DNA from: SIG437 sp045648985
GTDB taxonomy: Bacteria; Bacillota; Clostridia; UBA1381; UBA9506
NCBI GenBank assembly: GCA_045648985.1
Contig: JAZROZ010000015.1
Coordinates: 37,862-101,861, forward strand
Direction of reading: 5' to 3'
Length of the DNA: 64,000 nucleotides
The notes under the pieces: model-generated
Databases searched by the model: none
Seen by the model: the letters and a program-made list of their open reading frames with translations, nothing else
Told to the model about the DNA's origin: nothing
Shown: positions 55,667 to 64,000 of the stretch, piece after piece
Layout of the letters: the number at the start of each line of letters is the position of its first letter
How positions within the stretch are numbered: the stretch's first letter is position 1
Position numbers and translations under genes: made by a program

Positions 55667-57016
55667 ATGGCAAAAGCAGCGTTTGTTGGTTTTGGTGAGG
55701 TTAATACACCAAAAGAGCTTATTATAAATAAATGTGCGGCAGCACTCAAAGCGTTAGAAAATGAAGGTGTTGAATGCATAAGCGTTTTCCCTGTAACAGA
55801 CGATTACGAGGAAAAGGATATTAAAAAAGCAATAGATGCACTACACGGTCAGGATTTTGACTATTTAGTTGTTTGTATTGCAGGTTGGATTCCCACACAC
55901 GCAGTAGTAAAGGTTACAGAACATTTTCGTAACAAGCCTATGGTATTGTGGGGACTTTGCGGCTGGATGGAAGACGGCAGAGTGGTAACAACTGCAGACC
56001 AGGCAGGCACAACTGCAATCAGAAAAACATTCTATGATTTAGGATATACATTTAAGTATATTTACGATATTATCGGTCAGCCCGCAAATTCAAAGAAGGT
56101 AGCGCAGTTCGGTGCTGCAGCTGCAGCGGCTGCCAAGCTCCGTCACGCTCGTGCAGGTATGGCAGGCTATCGTGATATGAATTTGTATGGTACACAGGTT
56201 GATGGTCCCTCATTAAAAAGAGTAGTAGGACCTGAAATTGAAACATTTGAAATGCTTGAAATGGAGCAGAGATACCAGCAAATTACAGATGAGGCGAAAC
56301 AGGATGTAATAGACAAGTGCATTTCAAAGTGGAAATTCTTAAAAGAGGCAAAGCGTGAGGGCTTGGAAAAAGCCGCCGGCTACTATTTAGCAGTTAAGTC
56401 TATTTGTGATGAACGTGGATACGATGCAATATCACTAAAAGATGTTGACGGTATGAAAAAGCTTTTAGGATTCCCTCCTGCGCCTATATTTATGCTTTTG
56501 TCTGACGAAGAAGGACTTTGCACAGTTCCTGAAAACGATGGACTTGGCAGCATCACACAGATGATGGTAAAATACGCAACAGGTCAGTGCGGCGCTTACC
56601 TTGAATTTTATGAATTCTTTGAGCATAGTGTAATTGCCGGTGTTCCAGACTACGTTCCTGCAGAAATCGTTGATGGCGACATTACAGTTATGCCTGCAGC
56701 ATTCGGCGAGCTTTCTGAGGGCATTTTGAATGTAAGTAAGGTAAAAACAGGCGAGCTTACAATGTGCAGACTTACAACAATAGATGGTAAATACTATATG
56801 CATATGATTAAAGGTAACGGCAAAACTCCTCCTAAGTGGGAAGAAGCCGGTTGGACACAGCCTGCACCGCAACTCCCCGGTCTTGAAATTGAAATTGACG
56901 ATGTTCCTCGTTTTGCTGAAAATGTAATGTGTCAGCACTATATCATATCTTATGGCGACAATACAGGTGTTATTGAAGATTTGTGTAAGATTTTGGGAAT
57001 CGAAATAATTAAGTAG
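55667..57016 (+). CDS. L-fucose/L-arabinose isomerase-type protein
   Basis: 449 residues of the fucose/arabinose isomerase superfamily, shorter than FucI (about 590) and AraA (about 480-500). The family signs are the N-terminal Rossmann-like region (DYLVVCIAGWIPTHAVV), the centre around CTVPENDGLGSITQMM, and the metal-binding His and acidic region (CQHYIISYGD) near the end. It should interconvert an aldose and ketose before the kinase step. The start follows AAGGAGG. The actual sugar is unknown. Confidence 0.82.
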   Translation: MAKAAFVGFGEVNTPKELIINKCAAALKALENEGVECISVFPVTDDYEEKDIKKAIDALHGQDFDYLVVCIAGWIPTHAVVKVTEHFRNKPMVLWGLCGWMEDGRVVTTADQAGTTAIRKTFYDLGYTFKYIYDIIGQPANSKKVAQFGAAAAAAAKLRHARAGMAGYRDMNLYGTQVDGPSLKRVVGPEIETFEMLEMEQRYQQITDEAKQDVIDKCISKWKFLKEAKREGLEKAAGYYLAVKSICDERGYDAISLKDVDGMKKLLGFPPAPIFMLLSDEEGLCTVPENDGLGSITQMMVKYATGQCGAYLEFYEFFEHSVIAGVPDYVPAEIVDGDITVMPAAFGELSEGILNVSKVKTGELTMCRLTTIDGKYYMHMIKGNGKTPPKWEEAGWTQPAPQLPGLEIEIDDVPRFAENVMCQHYIISYGDNTGVIEDLCKILGIEIIK

Positions 57017-57025
57017 GAGAGTGTT

Positions 57026-57700
57026 ATGCTATACATATTAGATACAGCTGATTTATCAGCAATTAAGCATTGTAACGAGTTTTATCCTTTGGCTGGTGTT
57101 ACAACAAATCCTTCAATTATTGCTGAGGGAAAAACAGATTTTTGGTCGCAACTTGAGTCAATTCGCAGTATTATCGGCCCTGATAAGATGCTCCATGTGC
57201 AGACAGTACAGAAGGAAGCTTCAAAAATGGTTGAAGAGGCAAAGCTAATAAAGGAACGAATCGGCGGAGAAATTTATATTAAAATCCCTATCTGCGAAGA
57301 AGGGCTAAAGGCTACAAAGGAGCTTAAAAAGCTTGGAATCGGTGTTACTATGACAGCAATTTTTACGCCTCAACAGGCACTGATTGCGGCAATGGCGGGT
57401 GCTTCGTTCACAGCCCCGTATGTAAATAGACTGGATAATATATTAGGAGATGGTTCTGAAGTTGCGGCACAGATAGTTAATTTATTTAATATTTACAATC
57501 TTGATTGCAAGGTGCTTGTGGCAAGCTTTAAAAACGCAGAACAGGTACACAAATGTGCTCTTGCAGGTTGTGATATTGTTACAGTATCAGATAAGATATT
57601 AAAAGCGTTAATCGATCATCCTATGACAGATGCGGCAGTTGAAGGATTTGAAAAAGACTGGAAATCTGTCTATGGCGAAAGAACAATTTTAGATTTATAA
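57026..57700 (+). CDS. Transaldolase/fructose-6-phosphate aldolase-like protein
   Basis: 224 residues, the size of the short FSA/TalC class-I aldolases. Motifs are GVTTNPSIIAEG near residue 25, the Schiff-base lysine in IYIKIP near 87 and MTAIFTPQQALIAAMAG near 108. The Arg usually found in the ASFR stretch appears as Lys here (ASFKN near 167), which may alter phosphate or anion binding (from memory of the family). It should cleave or build a ketose phosphate by aldol chemistry. It follows the isomerase gene by nine bases. Confidence 0.85.
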   Translation: MLYILDTADLSAIKHCNEFYPLAGVTTNPSIIAEGKTDFWSQLESIRSIIGPDKMLHVQTVQKEASKMVEEAKLIKERIGGEIYIKIPICEEGLKATKELKKLGIGVTMTAIFTPQQALIAAMAGASFTAPYVNRLDNILGDGSEVAAQIVNLFNIYNLDCKVLVASFKNAEQVHKCALAGCDIVTVSDKILKALIDHPMTDAAVEGFEKDWKSVYGERTILDL

Positions 57701-57713
57701 GAGGTGTCAAAAA

Positions 57714-59219
57714 ATGAGTAAAATCAAAATCGGCTGGGCAGAAAAAAGTCTTGTGCCTGACAAAAAAGTTAACCTTTATGGTCAGTTTTTTGAAAGAATT
57801 TCTGAGTATGTAGAGTCAGAAATCACAGCTACAGCTATGGCAATTGAAGCAGATGGAGATTATGCAATTATTGTTTCTGCTGATATAGTATCTTTAAGTG
57901 ATGAGCAGTTTAATTATGTAAGAGAAAAGGTTGCAAAATTAACCGACGAAATTGATGTAAGAAAGATAATGATTGGCGCAACCCATACTCACACATCAAT
58001 TGGTATGGGCATTCCTAAAGTGAAAGACAAGGCAATAACTACATTTGGTTCTGCAAAAGATATATTAAAAGAATTTTTACCTGAAGGCAAAGACTATGCT
58101 TTAAAGGTTACGGCAGACGATAGTGTAATCACGCCCGAAGAAGCATTGGAATTTGGTGCAGACAGAATGGCAAAAGCTATTGTTGATGCCTGGAATAACA
58201 GAAAAGAGGCTCTTTACACAAATGAATTCGGTAGAGCAGCAGTAGGTATGTGCAGACGAGCTACATATGACGATGGCAGCGCTCAAATGTGGGGAGACAC
58301 CAACACTGCAAACTTTGTAGCCTTAGAGGGTGGCAACGACTCAGGTATTGAGCTTATCTATACATTTGATACAGACAAAAAGCTTACAGGTGTTGTAGCA
58401 AATATTGCGTGCCCTGCACAGATTTTGGAGCAGAGAAGCTTTATTTCTGCTGACTTTTGGGGCAGAGCCAAGGCAATTGTACGTGAAAAATTAGGCAAAG
58501 ACGTTTACCTCTTAGGTCTTTGCGGCGCAGGCGGCGACCAGTGCCCCAGAGATTTGATTCGTTGGGTAGAGCCTGAAACACCTATTGATGACCCCAATGT
58601 AAATCGTCCCAACGTTATTGAGCATAAGGCAGACCCTTCAATGTATGATGTAAGCGGCTGCAACAGAGCAGGTAAGAGAATTGCAAACGAAATAGTTTCT
58701 GTTTTTGAAGAAATCACAGATTTAAAGGATGAAGCTGTTTTCTGCCACAAAGTTATAGATATGGACTTACCCTTGCGTAAGGCAACAATTTCTGAATACG
58801 AACACGCAGTAAGAGAGCTTAAATATTATATCGAAGAAAATAAGGATAAAGCAGAATTTACCTTTGAGGACAACGCTCGTATGCATGTTCATTCAGGAAC
58901 GATTGCAAGATACCGTCAGCAGCAGTTTGAAGAAATCCACACAATCGAAACTCACGTTATCCGTTTTGGCGATGTTGCATTTTCTACAAACCCCTTCGAG
59001 CTTTTCTTGGATTTTGGTAACAGAATCAAGGCAAGAAGTAAGGCACATCAGACATTCATTGTTCAGCTTTGTTGTGGTTCTTCCGGTTACCTTCCCACAA
59101 AAAAGGCAGAAGAAGGCGGTCACTACAGTGCTTATATTTCAAGTGGTAAGGTAGGTCACGAGGGCGGAGACTTATTTACTCGCGAAACAATAAACGAAAT
59201 CAACAAGATGTGGGAATAA
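57714..59219 (+). CDS. Neutral/alkaline ceramidase-like hydrolase
   Basis: 501 residues resembling the N-terminal catalytic domain of neutral ceramidases: the zinc-binding region IGATHTHTSIGMG near residue 89, GLCGAGGDQCPRD near 268 and a conserved end with GGHYSAYISSGKVGHEGG. There is no signal peptide, so it is cytoplasmic, unlike secreted ceramidases. In sugar operons such proteins may cleave an amide or ester of an imported compound (inference). It is 13 bases behind the aldolase gene. Confidence 0.75.
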   Translation: MSKIKIGWAEKSLVPDKKVNLYGQFFERISEYVESEITATAMAIEADGDYAIIVSADIVSLSDEQFNYVREKVAKLTDEIDVRKIMIGATHTHTSIGMGIPKVKDKAITTFGSAKDILKEFLPEGKDYALKVTADDSVITPEEALEFGADRMAKAIVDAWNNRKEALYTNEFGRAAVGMCRRATYDDGSAQMWGDTNTANFVALEGGNDSGIELIYTFDTDKKLTGVVANIACPAQILEQRSFISADFWGRAKAIVREKLGKDVYLLGLCGAGGDQCPRDLIRWVEPETPIDDPNVNRPNVIEHKADPSMYDVSGCNRAGKRIANEIVSVFEEITDLKDEAVFCHKVIDMDLPLRKATISEYEHAVRELKYYIEENKDKAEFTFEDNARMHVHSGTIARYRQQQFEEIHTIETHVIRFGDVAFSTNPFELFLDFGNRIKARSKAHQTFIVQLCCGSSGYLPTKKAEEGGHYSAYISSGKVGHEGGDLFTRETINEINKMWE

Positions 59220-59296
59220 ATACAATTTTATACTTGTAAAAAGAATATCAGCATGCTGTAATGTTGGCTATGCTTATATAGGTAGAGGTAATTGTT

Positions 59297-60556
59297 ATGC
59301 TTGAATTGGGACAACATAAAAGTAAAAATCTGCACATCAGCAACGACAGAATAAGTATGTTATTTTTCTTGTTTTTAGCTTTCCTTTATGCGGTTGTAAG
59401 TATGACAAAAAACTGCTTCAGTTCGGCGCTTGCTGCAATCGTTTCAGAAGGAATTATGAAAAAATCCCAGACGGGCTTTATAACATCAGCTTTTTATTTG
59501 GTTTATGGACCATTGCAAATTGTTGGCGGAATATTTGCGGACAAATACAACCCTGAAAAACTGGTTAAAATCGGTCTTGCGGGTTCGGTCATTGCAAATA
59601 TCATAATTTTTCTTAATCATAACTATTATGTGATGTTAGGGGCTTGGATTTTTAATGGTATTTCCCAGATGGCACTATACCCGGGAATGTTTAAAATAAT
59701 AACCTCGCAGCTTTCGCCTGAGTGGCGGAGAAAGGGAATATATTATTTTTCCTTCACAGGAACTATCGGGCTGATGTTCAGCTATATAGTAGCGGCGTTT
59801 GTTACAAAATGGGAGTATAACTTTTTGATTTCGGCTGTTGCATCACTTGGTTTACTTGTTGCGCTCCATATGATTTATAAGAGCGTCAGCAAACATATGG
59901 TAGATGACGAAACTCCAAAAATTGTAAAACAGGATAAAAAAATCGAAAAAGTTTCCACATTTAAACTTTTTGCGATAAGTGGTTTTTTATTTTTGTTGCC
60001 TGTTTTGTTACTAAGATATATGGTGGATAATTCCATAAAAACATTTACTCCCACGATGATGGTGGAAAGCTACCCCAATATGAGCATTATGGTAAGTAAT
60101 CTACTTAATATCTTTATTATTATTTCAGGTCTTCTGGGAATAATAATCGTGCGTAAATTCATTTTTCCGCGACGAATCAGAAATGAAGTGGCTGCCGTAA
60201 TTCTGTTGATTGCACTTACGTTGCCGTTGACTTTTGTTATAAAAAGCACAGGGAAAATTGATGTATGGTTTATAGTGGCTGCTATGTGTCTGGTTTCGTT
60301 CCTGCTCAGTGGCGCGTCGTTGATGACATCATTTATTAACGGTTCGTTTTCAAAATACGGTAAAAACGGAACAGCAGCAGGGCTGGCAAATTCCGCAAGT
60401 TCTATCGGTGTAGTATTGCAGAGCTATGGCTTTACATATGTTGCAGACCATTTTGGCTGGTCAGCTGTAACAACAATATATGTAATAGGCATCTCAGTGT
60501 GTATATTATTTGCTGCTTGTGCATATCCACTGTGGCGTAAATACAAAAATCAATAA
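59297..60556 (+). CDS. Major facilitator superfamily transporter
   Basis: 419 residues with about twelve membrane segments split by a charged loop near residue 200 (DDETPKIVKQDKKIEK). The family loop GGIFADKYNPEKLVKIG after helix 2 matches the MFS motif. The fold resembles organophosphate/hexose-phosphate type importers. It is the last intact gene of the sugar operon and likely brings in the substrate. A further site, AAAGAGGAG, follows its stop, but the next gene is replaced by an IS fragment. Confidence 0.85.
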   Translation: MLELGQHKSKNLHISNDRISMLFFLFLAFLYAVVSMTKNCFSSALAAIVSEGIMKKSQTGFITSAFYLVYGPLQIVGGIFADKYNPEKLVKIGLAGSVIANIIIFLNHNYYVMLGAWIFNGISQMALYPGMFKIITSQLSPEWRRKGIYYFSFTGTIGLMFSYIVAAFVTKWEYNFLISAVASLGLLVALHMIYKSVSKHMVDDETPKIVKQDKKIEKVSTFKLFAISGFLFLLPVLLLRYMVDNSIKTFTPTMMVESYPNMSIMVSNLLNIFIIISGLLGIIIVRKFIFPRRIRNEVAAVILLIALTLPLTFVIKSTGKIDVWFIVAAMCLVSFLLSGASLMTSFINGSFSKYGKNGTAAGLANSASSIGVVLQSYGFTYVADHFGWSAVTTIYVIGISVCILFAACAYPLWRKYKNQ

Positions 60557-60585
60557 ATTTTTCTAAAAGAGGAGAACTGTTATTG

Positions 60586-60713
60586 ATATGCACCCCAAAA
60601 GTTAGACACTTTTGGAGGTGCATATTTTTATGAGCAAAAAAGGGCAAAAACAAAGAAAGTACTCTCCAGAATTCAAAGCATCTGTTATAATGGATATGCG
60701 GGAACATCGATTG
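60586..60713 (+). mobile_element. IS3-family insertion sequence remnant (left end)
   Basis: The start TGCACCCCAAAAGTTAGACA is a typical IS3-family end. ATATGCACC with AAAAGT (60586-60602) forms a hairpin with ACTTTTGGAGGTGCATAT (60608-60625). A transposase orfA begins at 60630 (MSKKGQKQRKYSPEFKASV) and is cut after about 28 codons near 60713, where lysA sequence begins. No right end or orfB is present, so about 1.1 kb of the IS is missing. Confidence 0.8.
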
Positions 60714-61826
60714 TTTGCGAGCAAGGCTCTTTGTACCATGCACACGGCAAAGCTTGCAGAAAGTGAAGGATTAGGTGCGGATGTTGTTTCCGGCGGTGAG
60801 CTTTACACATTATATAAAGCCGAGTTTCCGATGGACAAGGTATTCTTTCATGGTAACAACAAAACACAAAGTGAAATAGAACTTGCTATACACTGCGGAG
60901 TTGGTCATATTGTTGTTGATAACAAATACGAGCTTGACTTATTGAATGATATTGCAAAAGAAAAAGGCATTATTCAGAAAATTCTATTCAGAATCAAACC
61001 GGGCATTGACGCACACACCCATGACTTTGTAAAGACTGGGCAAATCGACTCAAAATTCGGTGTTGCCTTAGAAAACGGCGAAGCATTTGAAATTCATAAG
61101 TATGCAACAACACTTTCTAATATTCAGGTTGATGGTGTTCACTGTCATATAGGTTCTCAGATTTTTGAATTTGAGCCTTTTTGTGAAGCTGCAAAAGTTA
61201 TGATGAATTTTATAGCCGACCTCAAGGCCAAGCTATCTTTGAAAATTAAAATATTAAACCTCGGCGGTGGCTTTGGTATCAAATACGATTCCACTGACGA
61301 CCCTCTTACTCCTGCAGAATATATCAAAAAGACAGCTGAAGCAGTAAAAGAGGTTGCCATGGAAAGAAATATAAACCTGCCCTACTTGGTATTTGAACCG
61401 GGACGCAGCATTGTTGCACCTGCCGGAATCACTTTATATACCGTAGGCGGTGTAAAAGAAATTGAAAATGTCAGAACCTATGTTTCGATAGACGGAGGCA
61501 TGGGCGATAACCCAAGATATATCCTTTATGGTGCAAAATACTCGGCAGTTGTTGCAAACAATGCAGGAGCAAAACCGATTGCACCCGTAACCATTGCCGG
61601 GAAATGCTGTGAATCAGGAGATTTAATTCAGGAAAATATCATGATGCCTGAAATTAAAGTTGGCGACACACTTGCAATCTTAGCAACAGGTGCATATAAC
61701 TACTCAATGGCAAGCAATTATAACCGCATTCCCCGACCGCCGATTGTTGCAGTTAAGGGTAATGAAAAGAAAGTCATCGTTAAACGAGAAACATATGATG
61801 ATATTATTAGAAATGATGTGTTATAA
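60714..61826 (+). pseudogene. lysA: Diaminopimelate decarboxylase without its N-terminus, fused to IS orfA
   Basis: About 370 residues match LysA from just before the PLP lysine (FASKALCTMHTAKLAE) to the end. Visible family motifs are ADVVSGGELYTL, FHGNNKT, HCHIGSQIF, LNLGGGFGIKY, CESGDLIQEN and GAYNYSMASNYNRIPRP. The first 50-60 residues are replaced by IS3 orfA codons in frame, giving a 398-residue chimera starting at 60630. It keeps most catalytic residues but lacks the start of the barrel, so activity is doubtful. The chimera might be a real fusion or an assembly join at a repeated IS. Confidence 0.8.
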
Positions 61827-61860
61827 ACTATACCAAGTATTGACACACCTACGAATGTAT

Positions 61861-61893
61861 AAAGCCTCCGTGTATTAAACAGAGGCTTTATAT
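61861..61893. terminator. Bidirectional terminator after lysA
   Basis: AAAGCCTC (61861-61868) pairs with GAGGCTTT (61882-61889), between the converging lysA fragment and antirepressor-like gene. Confidence 0.75.
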
Positions 61894-61906
61894 TATGTAT
61901 TAAGTT

Positions 61907-62773
61907 TTATTCTTCATTGTCAGCATCTTCAGCGATGCCTTCAATTAAATTTGTAATAACAGTATTCAGTTCAGCTGCATTTTTTGAAGTTATAACAGGT
62001 TTGCCGGTGGATTCTTCAATGGCTTTTCTTGTATCGCCCGCAATGTTGCCGCCTTTTTTAGCAACTTCTACATTTTCTTGAAAATTTTGAGGATTAGTTG
62101 TTTTGGATAATTCCGTAGTAGTTGCCTCTGCAAGCATAGTCAAAACCAATTCCAAGTCACTCATATTATCTCGCAGGTTTTCCTTTTTTAATCCTTTAAG
62201 ATTTTTGTATTCTCTTGTTTTCATTCCTGACCAGGCTTTTGTAATTTCATCGGTAAGTATTGCATATTCAACACCTTTTTGCACTCCGCGCTTATCCCAT
62301 TCGTCCGTCAGGTTATTGCGAATACGAATTGAGAGAAGGCGTTGCTGTATCCATTCTGTACTGTATCCCTTTTTTCTGTATGTTTCAAATGCACGATCGA
62401 TTGTAAGTTCAGGATCGATAGTTTCTTCTATTCTTTCTCGACCAACTCTTGCAAGCCATAATTTAAAAGGTTCTGCTTTTGGAGATGGAATGGATTGTAT
62501 GATGCGGAGAAGTTGTTCAGTGTCAGCCACATCTGTCATTCTTTTTTTACCATCCGCAGCCGTCATTTTCAAACCGTTACAACTTGTAACGGTTTCATTT
62601 CCTTCGTCCTTTAAACGCATTTTGAGCACTCGCCAATATGTAGAAGGATTAGGGCTGTCAGTTAACACAGCTATTACATCAACTACAGAAAAATACCATT
62701 CTTCGGTTTCTTCATTCCAGGCAGTTCTGATTTTTTTATCTTCAAATATTTGTATCTTATCGTTATTATCCAT
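61907..62773 (-). CDS. BRO-N domain protein (phage antirepressor/DinD-like)
   Basis: 288 residues from the ATG at 62773, which follows GGAGG; an upstream in-frame start lacks a site. The N-terminal BRO-N type domain shows KIQIFEDKKIRTAWNEETEEWYFSVVDVIAVL and the pattern YWRVLKMRLKDEG; the centre and C-terminus (AFETYRKKGYSTEWIQQRL, GKPVITSKNAAEL) resemble DNA damage-inducible protein D and phage antirepressor proteins. Such genes are usual on prophages and mobile elements. It fits the accessory end of this window. Confidence 0.82.
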   Translation of the reverse strand: MDNNDKIQIFEDKKIRTAWNEETEEWYFSVVDVIAVLTDSPNPSTYWRVLKMRLKDEGNETVTSCNGLKMTAADGKKRMTDVADTEQLLRIIQSIPSPKAEPFKLWLARVGRERIEETIDPELTIDRAFETYRKKGYSTEWIQQRLLSIRIRNNLTDEWDKRGVQKGVEYAILTDEITKAWSGMKTREYKNLKGLKKENLRDNMSDLELVLTMLAEATTTELSKTTNPQNFQENVEVAKKGGNIAGDTRKAIEESTGKPVITSKNAAELNTVITNLIEGIAEDADNEE

Positions 62774-62850
62774 AACTAAACCTCCGATAACTTCTTGCAT
62801 ATATTTTAACACAAATTTTTACAAATTACAATATTTTAGAGAATACAAGC

Positions 62851-63267
62851 TTAATCAAAGAACCATTCATCATCGTCATCCTTATTATCTTTTATGAATG
62901 GATATTGTATTGCTCCGTTGATTTTTTTCACCTCCTCAATGCAACTTTTATGGAGTGTATCTGCGTTTTCATAATTGATTCCAAATTGTTTTATTAATAA
63001 CCAAAATATTTTTGAAGTTTCGACTGCTTGTTTAAACATTAATCGTGCAGTACGGTTCTCAAATTTTTTCATCATACCTGACAGACTGTCTTTGAGATTT
63101 TGGTTGATATAGTCTTCATTATTTTTGTTATGTAGGTATGAATTATAGAACTTAACCGCCTCCGCAACATAATCACTTCGGCTTTTACACTTTGATGTAA
63201 TTACATTTGCATCACACTCTTTTAAATCTTTTTCTTCAATCCAAAAGCTTATATGTTTTTTTGCCAT
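62851..63267 (-). CDS. Small ribbon-helix-helix-like protein, paralogue B
   Basis: 138 residues from the ATG at 63267, preceded by GGAGGAAT. The first 45 residues (KKHISFWIEEKDLKECD, then KSRSDYVAEAVKFY) have the pattern of a ribbon-helix-helix DNA-binding fold; the rest is helical, ending in a hydrophobic NGAIQYPF and an acidic tail. It is a clear paralogue of the next gene. Such pairs may regulate or help DNA processing in mobile elements; this is inference. Confidence 0.7.
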   Translation of the reverse strand: MAKKHISFWIEEKDLKECDANVITSKCKSRSDYVAEAVKFYNSYLHNKNNEDYINQNLKDSLSGMMKKFENRTARLMFKQAVETSKIFWLLIKQFGINYENADTLHKSCIEEVKKINGAIQYPFIKDNKDDDDEWFFD

Positions 63268-63271
63268 AATT

Positions 63272-63700
63272 TTATTCCTCCTCGTATAGTTCTGCAAGCT
63301 TTTTCCCTCTCATTGATGACGGAAATGTAATCGCTCCGTTGAGATGTTTTGCTTCTTTAACACATTTTTCATGCAACTCATCAAAGTCATCAAAATCAAG
63401 TTCGAGATGATCAAATAATATTCTGCATATTTTTGCAGATTCAACTATCAATTTGAACATCTGTCTGCCGATTCTGTTTTCCAAACTATATATCATTTTT
63501 TCCATTCTTGGAAGAACATTTTTCTCAACATATTCAGTTGCTTTCTTATTTGCAAATTGTGAATAAGCCTCAAGTGCAGCTTCTATATATTCACTGCGAT
63601 TTTTCATTCCAAGCTGCTTTTGATGATCTTCGCAAATTTTTAATAGGCCTTCATCAATCCACATACTGATGTGTTTTTTATCATATCTTGTTTTACTCAT
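63272..63700 (-). CDS. Small ribbon-helix-helix-like protein, paralogue A
   Basis: 142 residues; the start follows GGAGAA. It shares with paralogue B the start (KKHISMWIDEGLLKICEDH), the MKNRSEYIEAALEAY helix and the end GAITFPSS. The stop lies four bases before the next start, so the two are one transcript and probably arose by tandem duplication. No catalytic motif is visible. The promoter must lie in the GC-richer sequence to the right, which I could not resolve. Confidence 0.7.
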   Translation of the reverse strand: MSKTRYDKKHISMWIDEGLLKICEDHQKQLGMKNRSEYIEAALEAYSQFANKKATEYVEKNVLPRMEKMIYSLENRIGRQMFKLIVESAKICRILFDHLELDFDDFDELHEKCVKEAKHLNGAITFPSSMRGKKLAELYEEE

Positions 63701-64000
63701 TAAAATTCTCCTTTCCTGTGTCGCACCTCTGAGGTCACCGTTAAAAACCGCTTACTTGCGGGTTACTTTCAGTCAGTGTCACCAAATCCTCACAAAACTG
63801 TCTTTTACAGCACCACCCCGAACGGCTCTGCCGGTCGGTGTTTACCGCGCTGGGGCATCGAAAATGCACCAGTGCTTTTTCCTGCTTTATTTTATTTTGT
63901 CCACTTTTCGTTCAAGTCGAAGTCATTTCAGTTCGGTGGTTTTATCATTTTCATAGTGCTATAATTGTTATTTATTCATTTCCTACGGTACTTCTGTCGG
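63701..64000. other. GC-richer intergenic region at the window end
   Basis: No convincing gene. The composition is visibly richer in GC than the rest. CCGAACGG (63818-63825) and CCGGTCGG (63831-63838) form a short stem. It is probably the leader or a transfer-related part of the element entering from the right. Confidence 0.4.

Noticed and set aside
1..64000. tRNA or rRNA genes
   Set aside because: I saw no cloverleaf-like segments with the usual GGTTCGA-type arm or rRNA sequence by eye; a tRNA search program would be decisive.

Overview
The window reads as chromosome of a low-GC Gram-positive anaerobe of the Clostridia type, probably gut-associated. The evidence is AT-rich sequence, strong GGAGG-type ribosome binding sites, many sigma-A promoters with 17-base spacers, and Firmicutes gene neighbourhoods (yybS-gdpP-rplI-dnaB, tilS-hpt-ftsH, an L10 leader before rplJ-rplL). 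This assignment is inference; no rRNA or species marker was seen.

Layout. 0-2.8 kb: a small zinc-ribbon protein, a MATE exporter and a Gfo/Idh/MocA oxidoreductase. 2.9-11.7 kb: core genes yybS, gdpP, rplI, dnaB, tilS, hpt, ftsH. 11.8-20.6 kb: a mutarotase-like protein, rplJ-rplL, rsmG, addA, rpsB-tsf. 20.6-25.9 kb: L-fucose isomerase, a 41-residue Asn/Gln-rich gene, a YczE-like membrane protein, a PocR-AraC regulator and an FAD oxidoreductase. 25.9-32.7 kb: a putative glycan regulon (esterase, GH3, amidohydrolase, serine hydrolase, AraC regulator, truncated dehydrogenase) tied together by two near-identical 150-bp promoter/operator regions.

32.6-41.4 kb looks mobile. Three consecutive serine-recombinase genes, the middle one lacking a catalytic domain, follow a 51-residue ORF. 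The element appears to have inserted into the dehydrogenase gene. Next to it lies a 1.1-kb degenerate repeat array, then a zinc-finger protein of unknown function, a metallophosphoesterase and a secreted repeat protein.

41.5-49.8 kb is a compact minus-strand block (gatD fragment, purF fragment, carA, carB, a 37-residue membrane peptide, dapF, dapL, nadE) with clear damage: an in-frame stop in carB, a 5'-truncated purF fused to a gatD fragment, and a frameshift in gatD. 49.9-60.6 kb holds a FAD/Rieske oxidoreductase and a LacI-controlled sugar operon (TIM-like isomerase, SIS isomerase, YjbQ, FGGY kinase, fucose/arabinose-type isomerase, transaldolase-like aldolase, ceramidase-like hydrolase, MFS transporter) whose exact combination I do not recognise as a known pathway. 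60.6-64 kb has an IS3-family remnant fused to a truncated lysA, then an antirepressor-like gene and two paralogous small proteins, probably of another mobile element.

The most interesting items are the repeat array by the recombinases, the duplicated AraC operator/promoter, the sugar operon, and several small genes with clear expression signals. Several broken genes could be real decay or assembly error; the sequence alone cannot decide.
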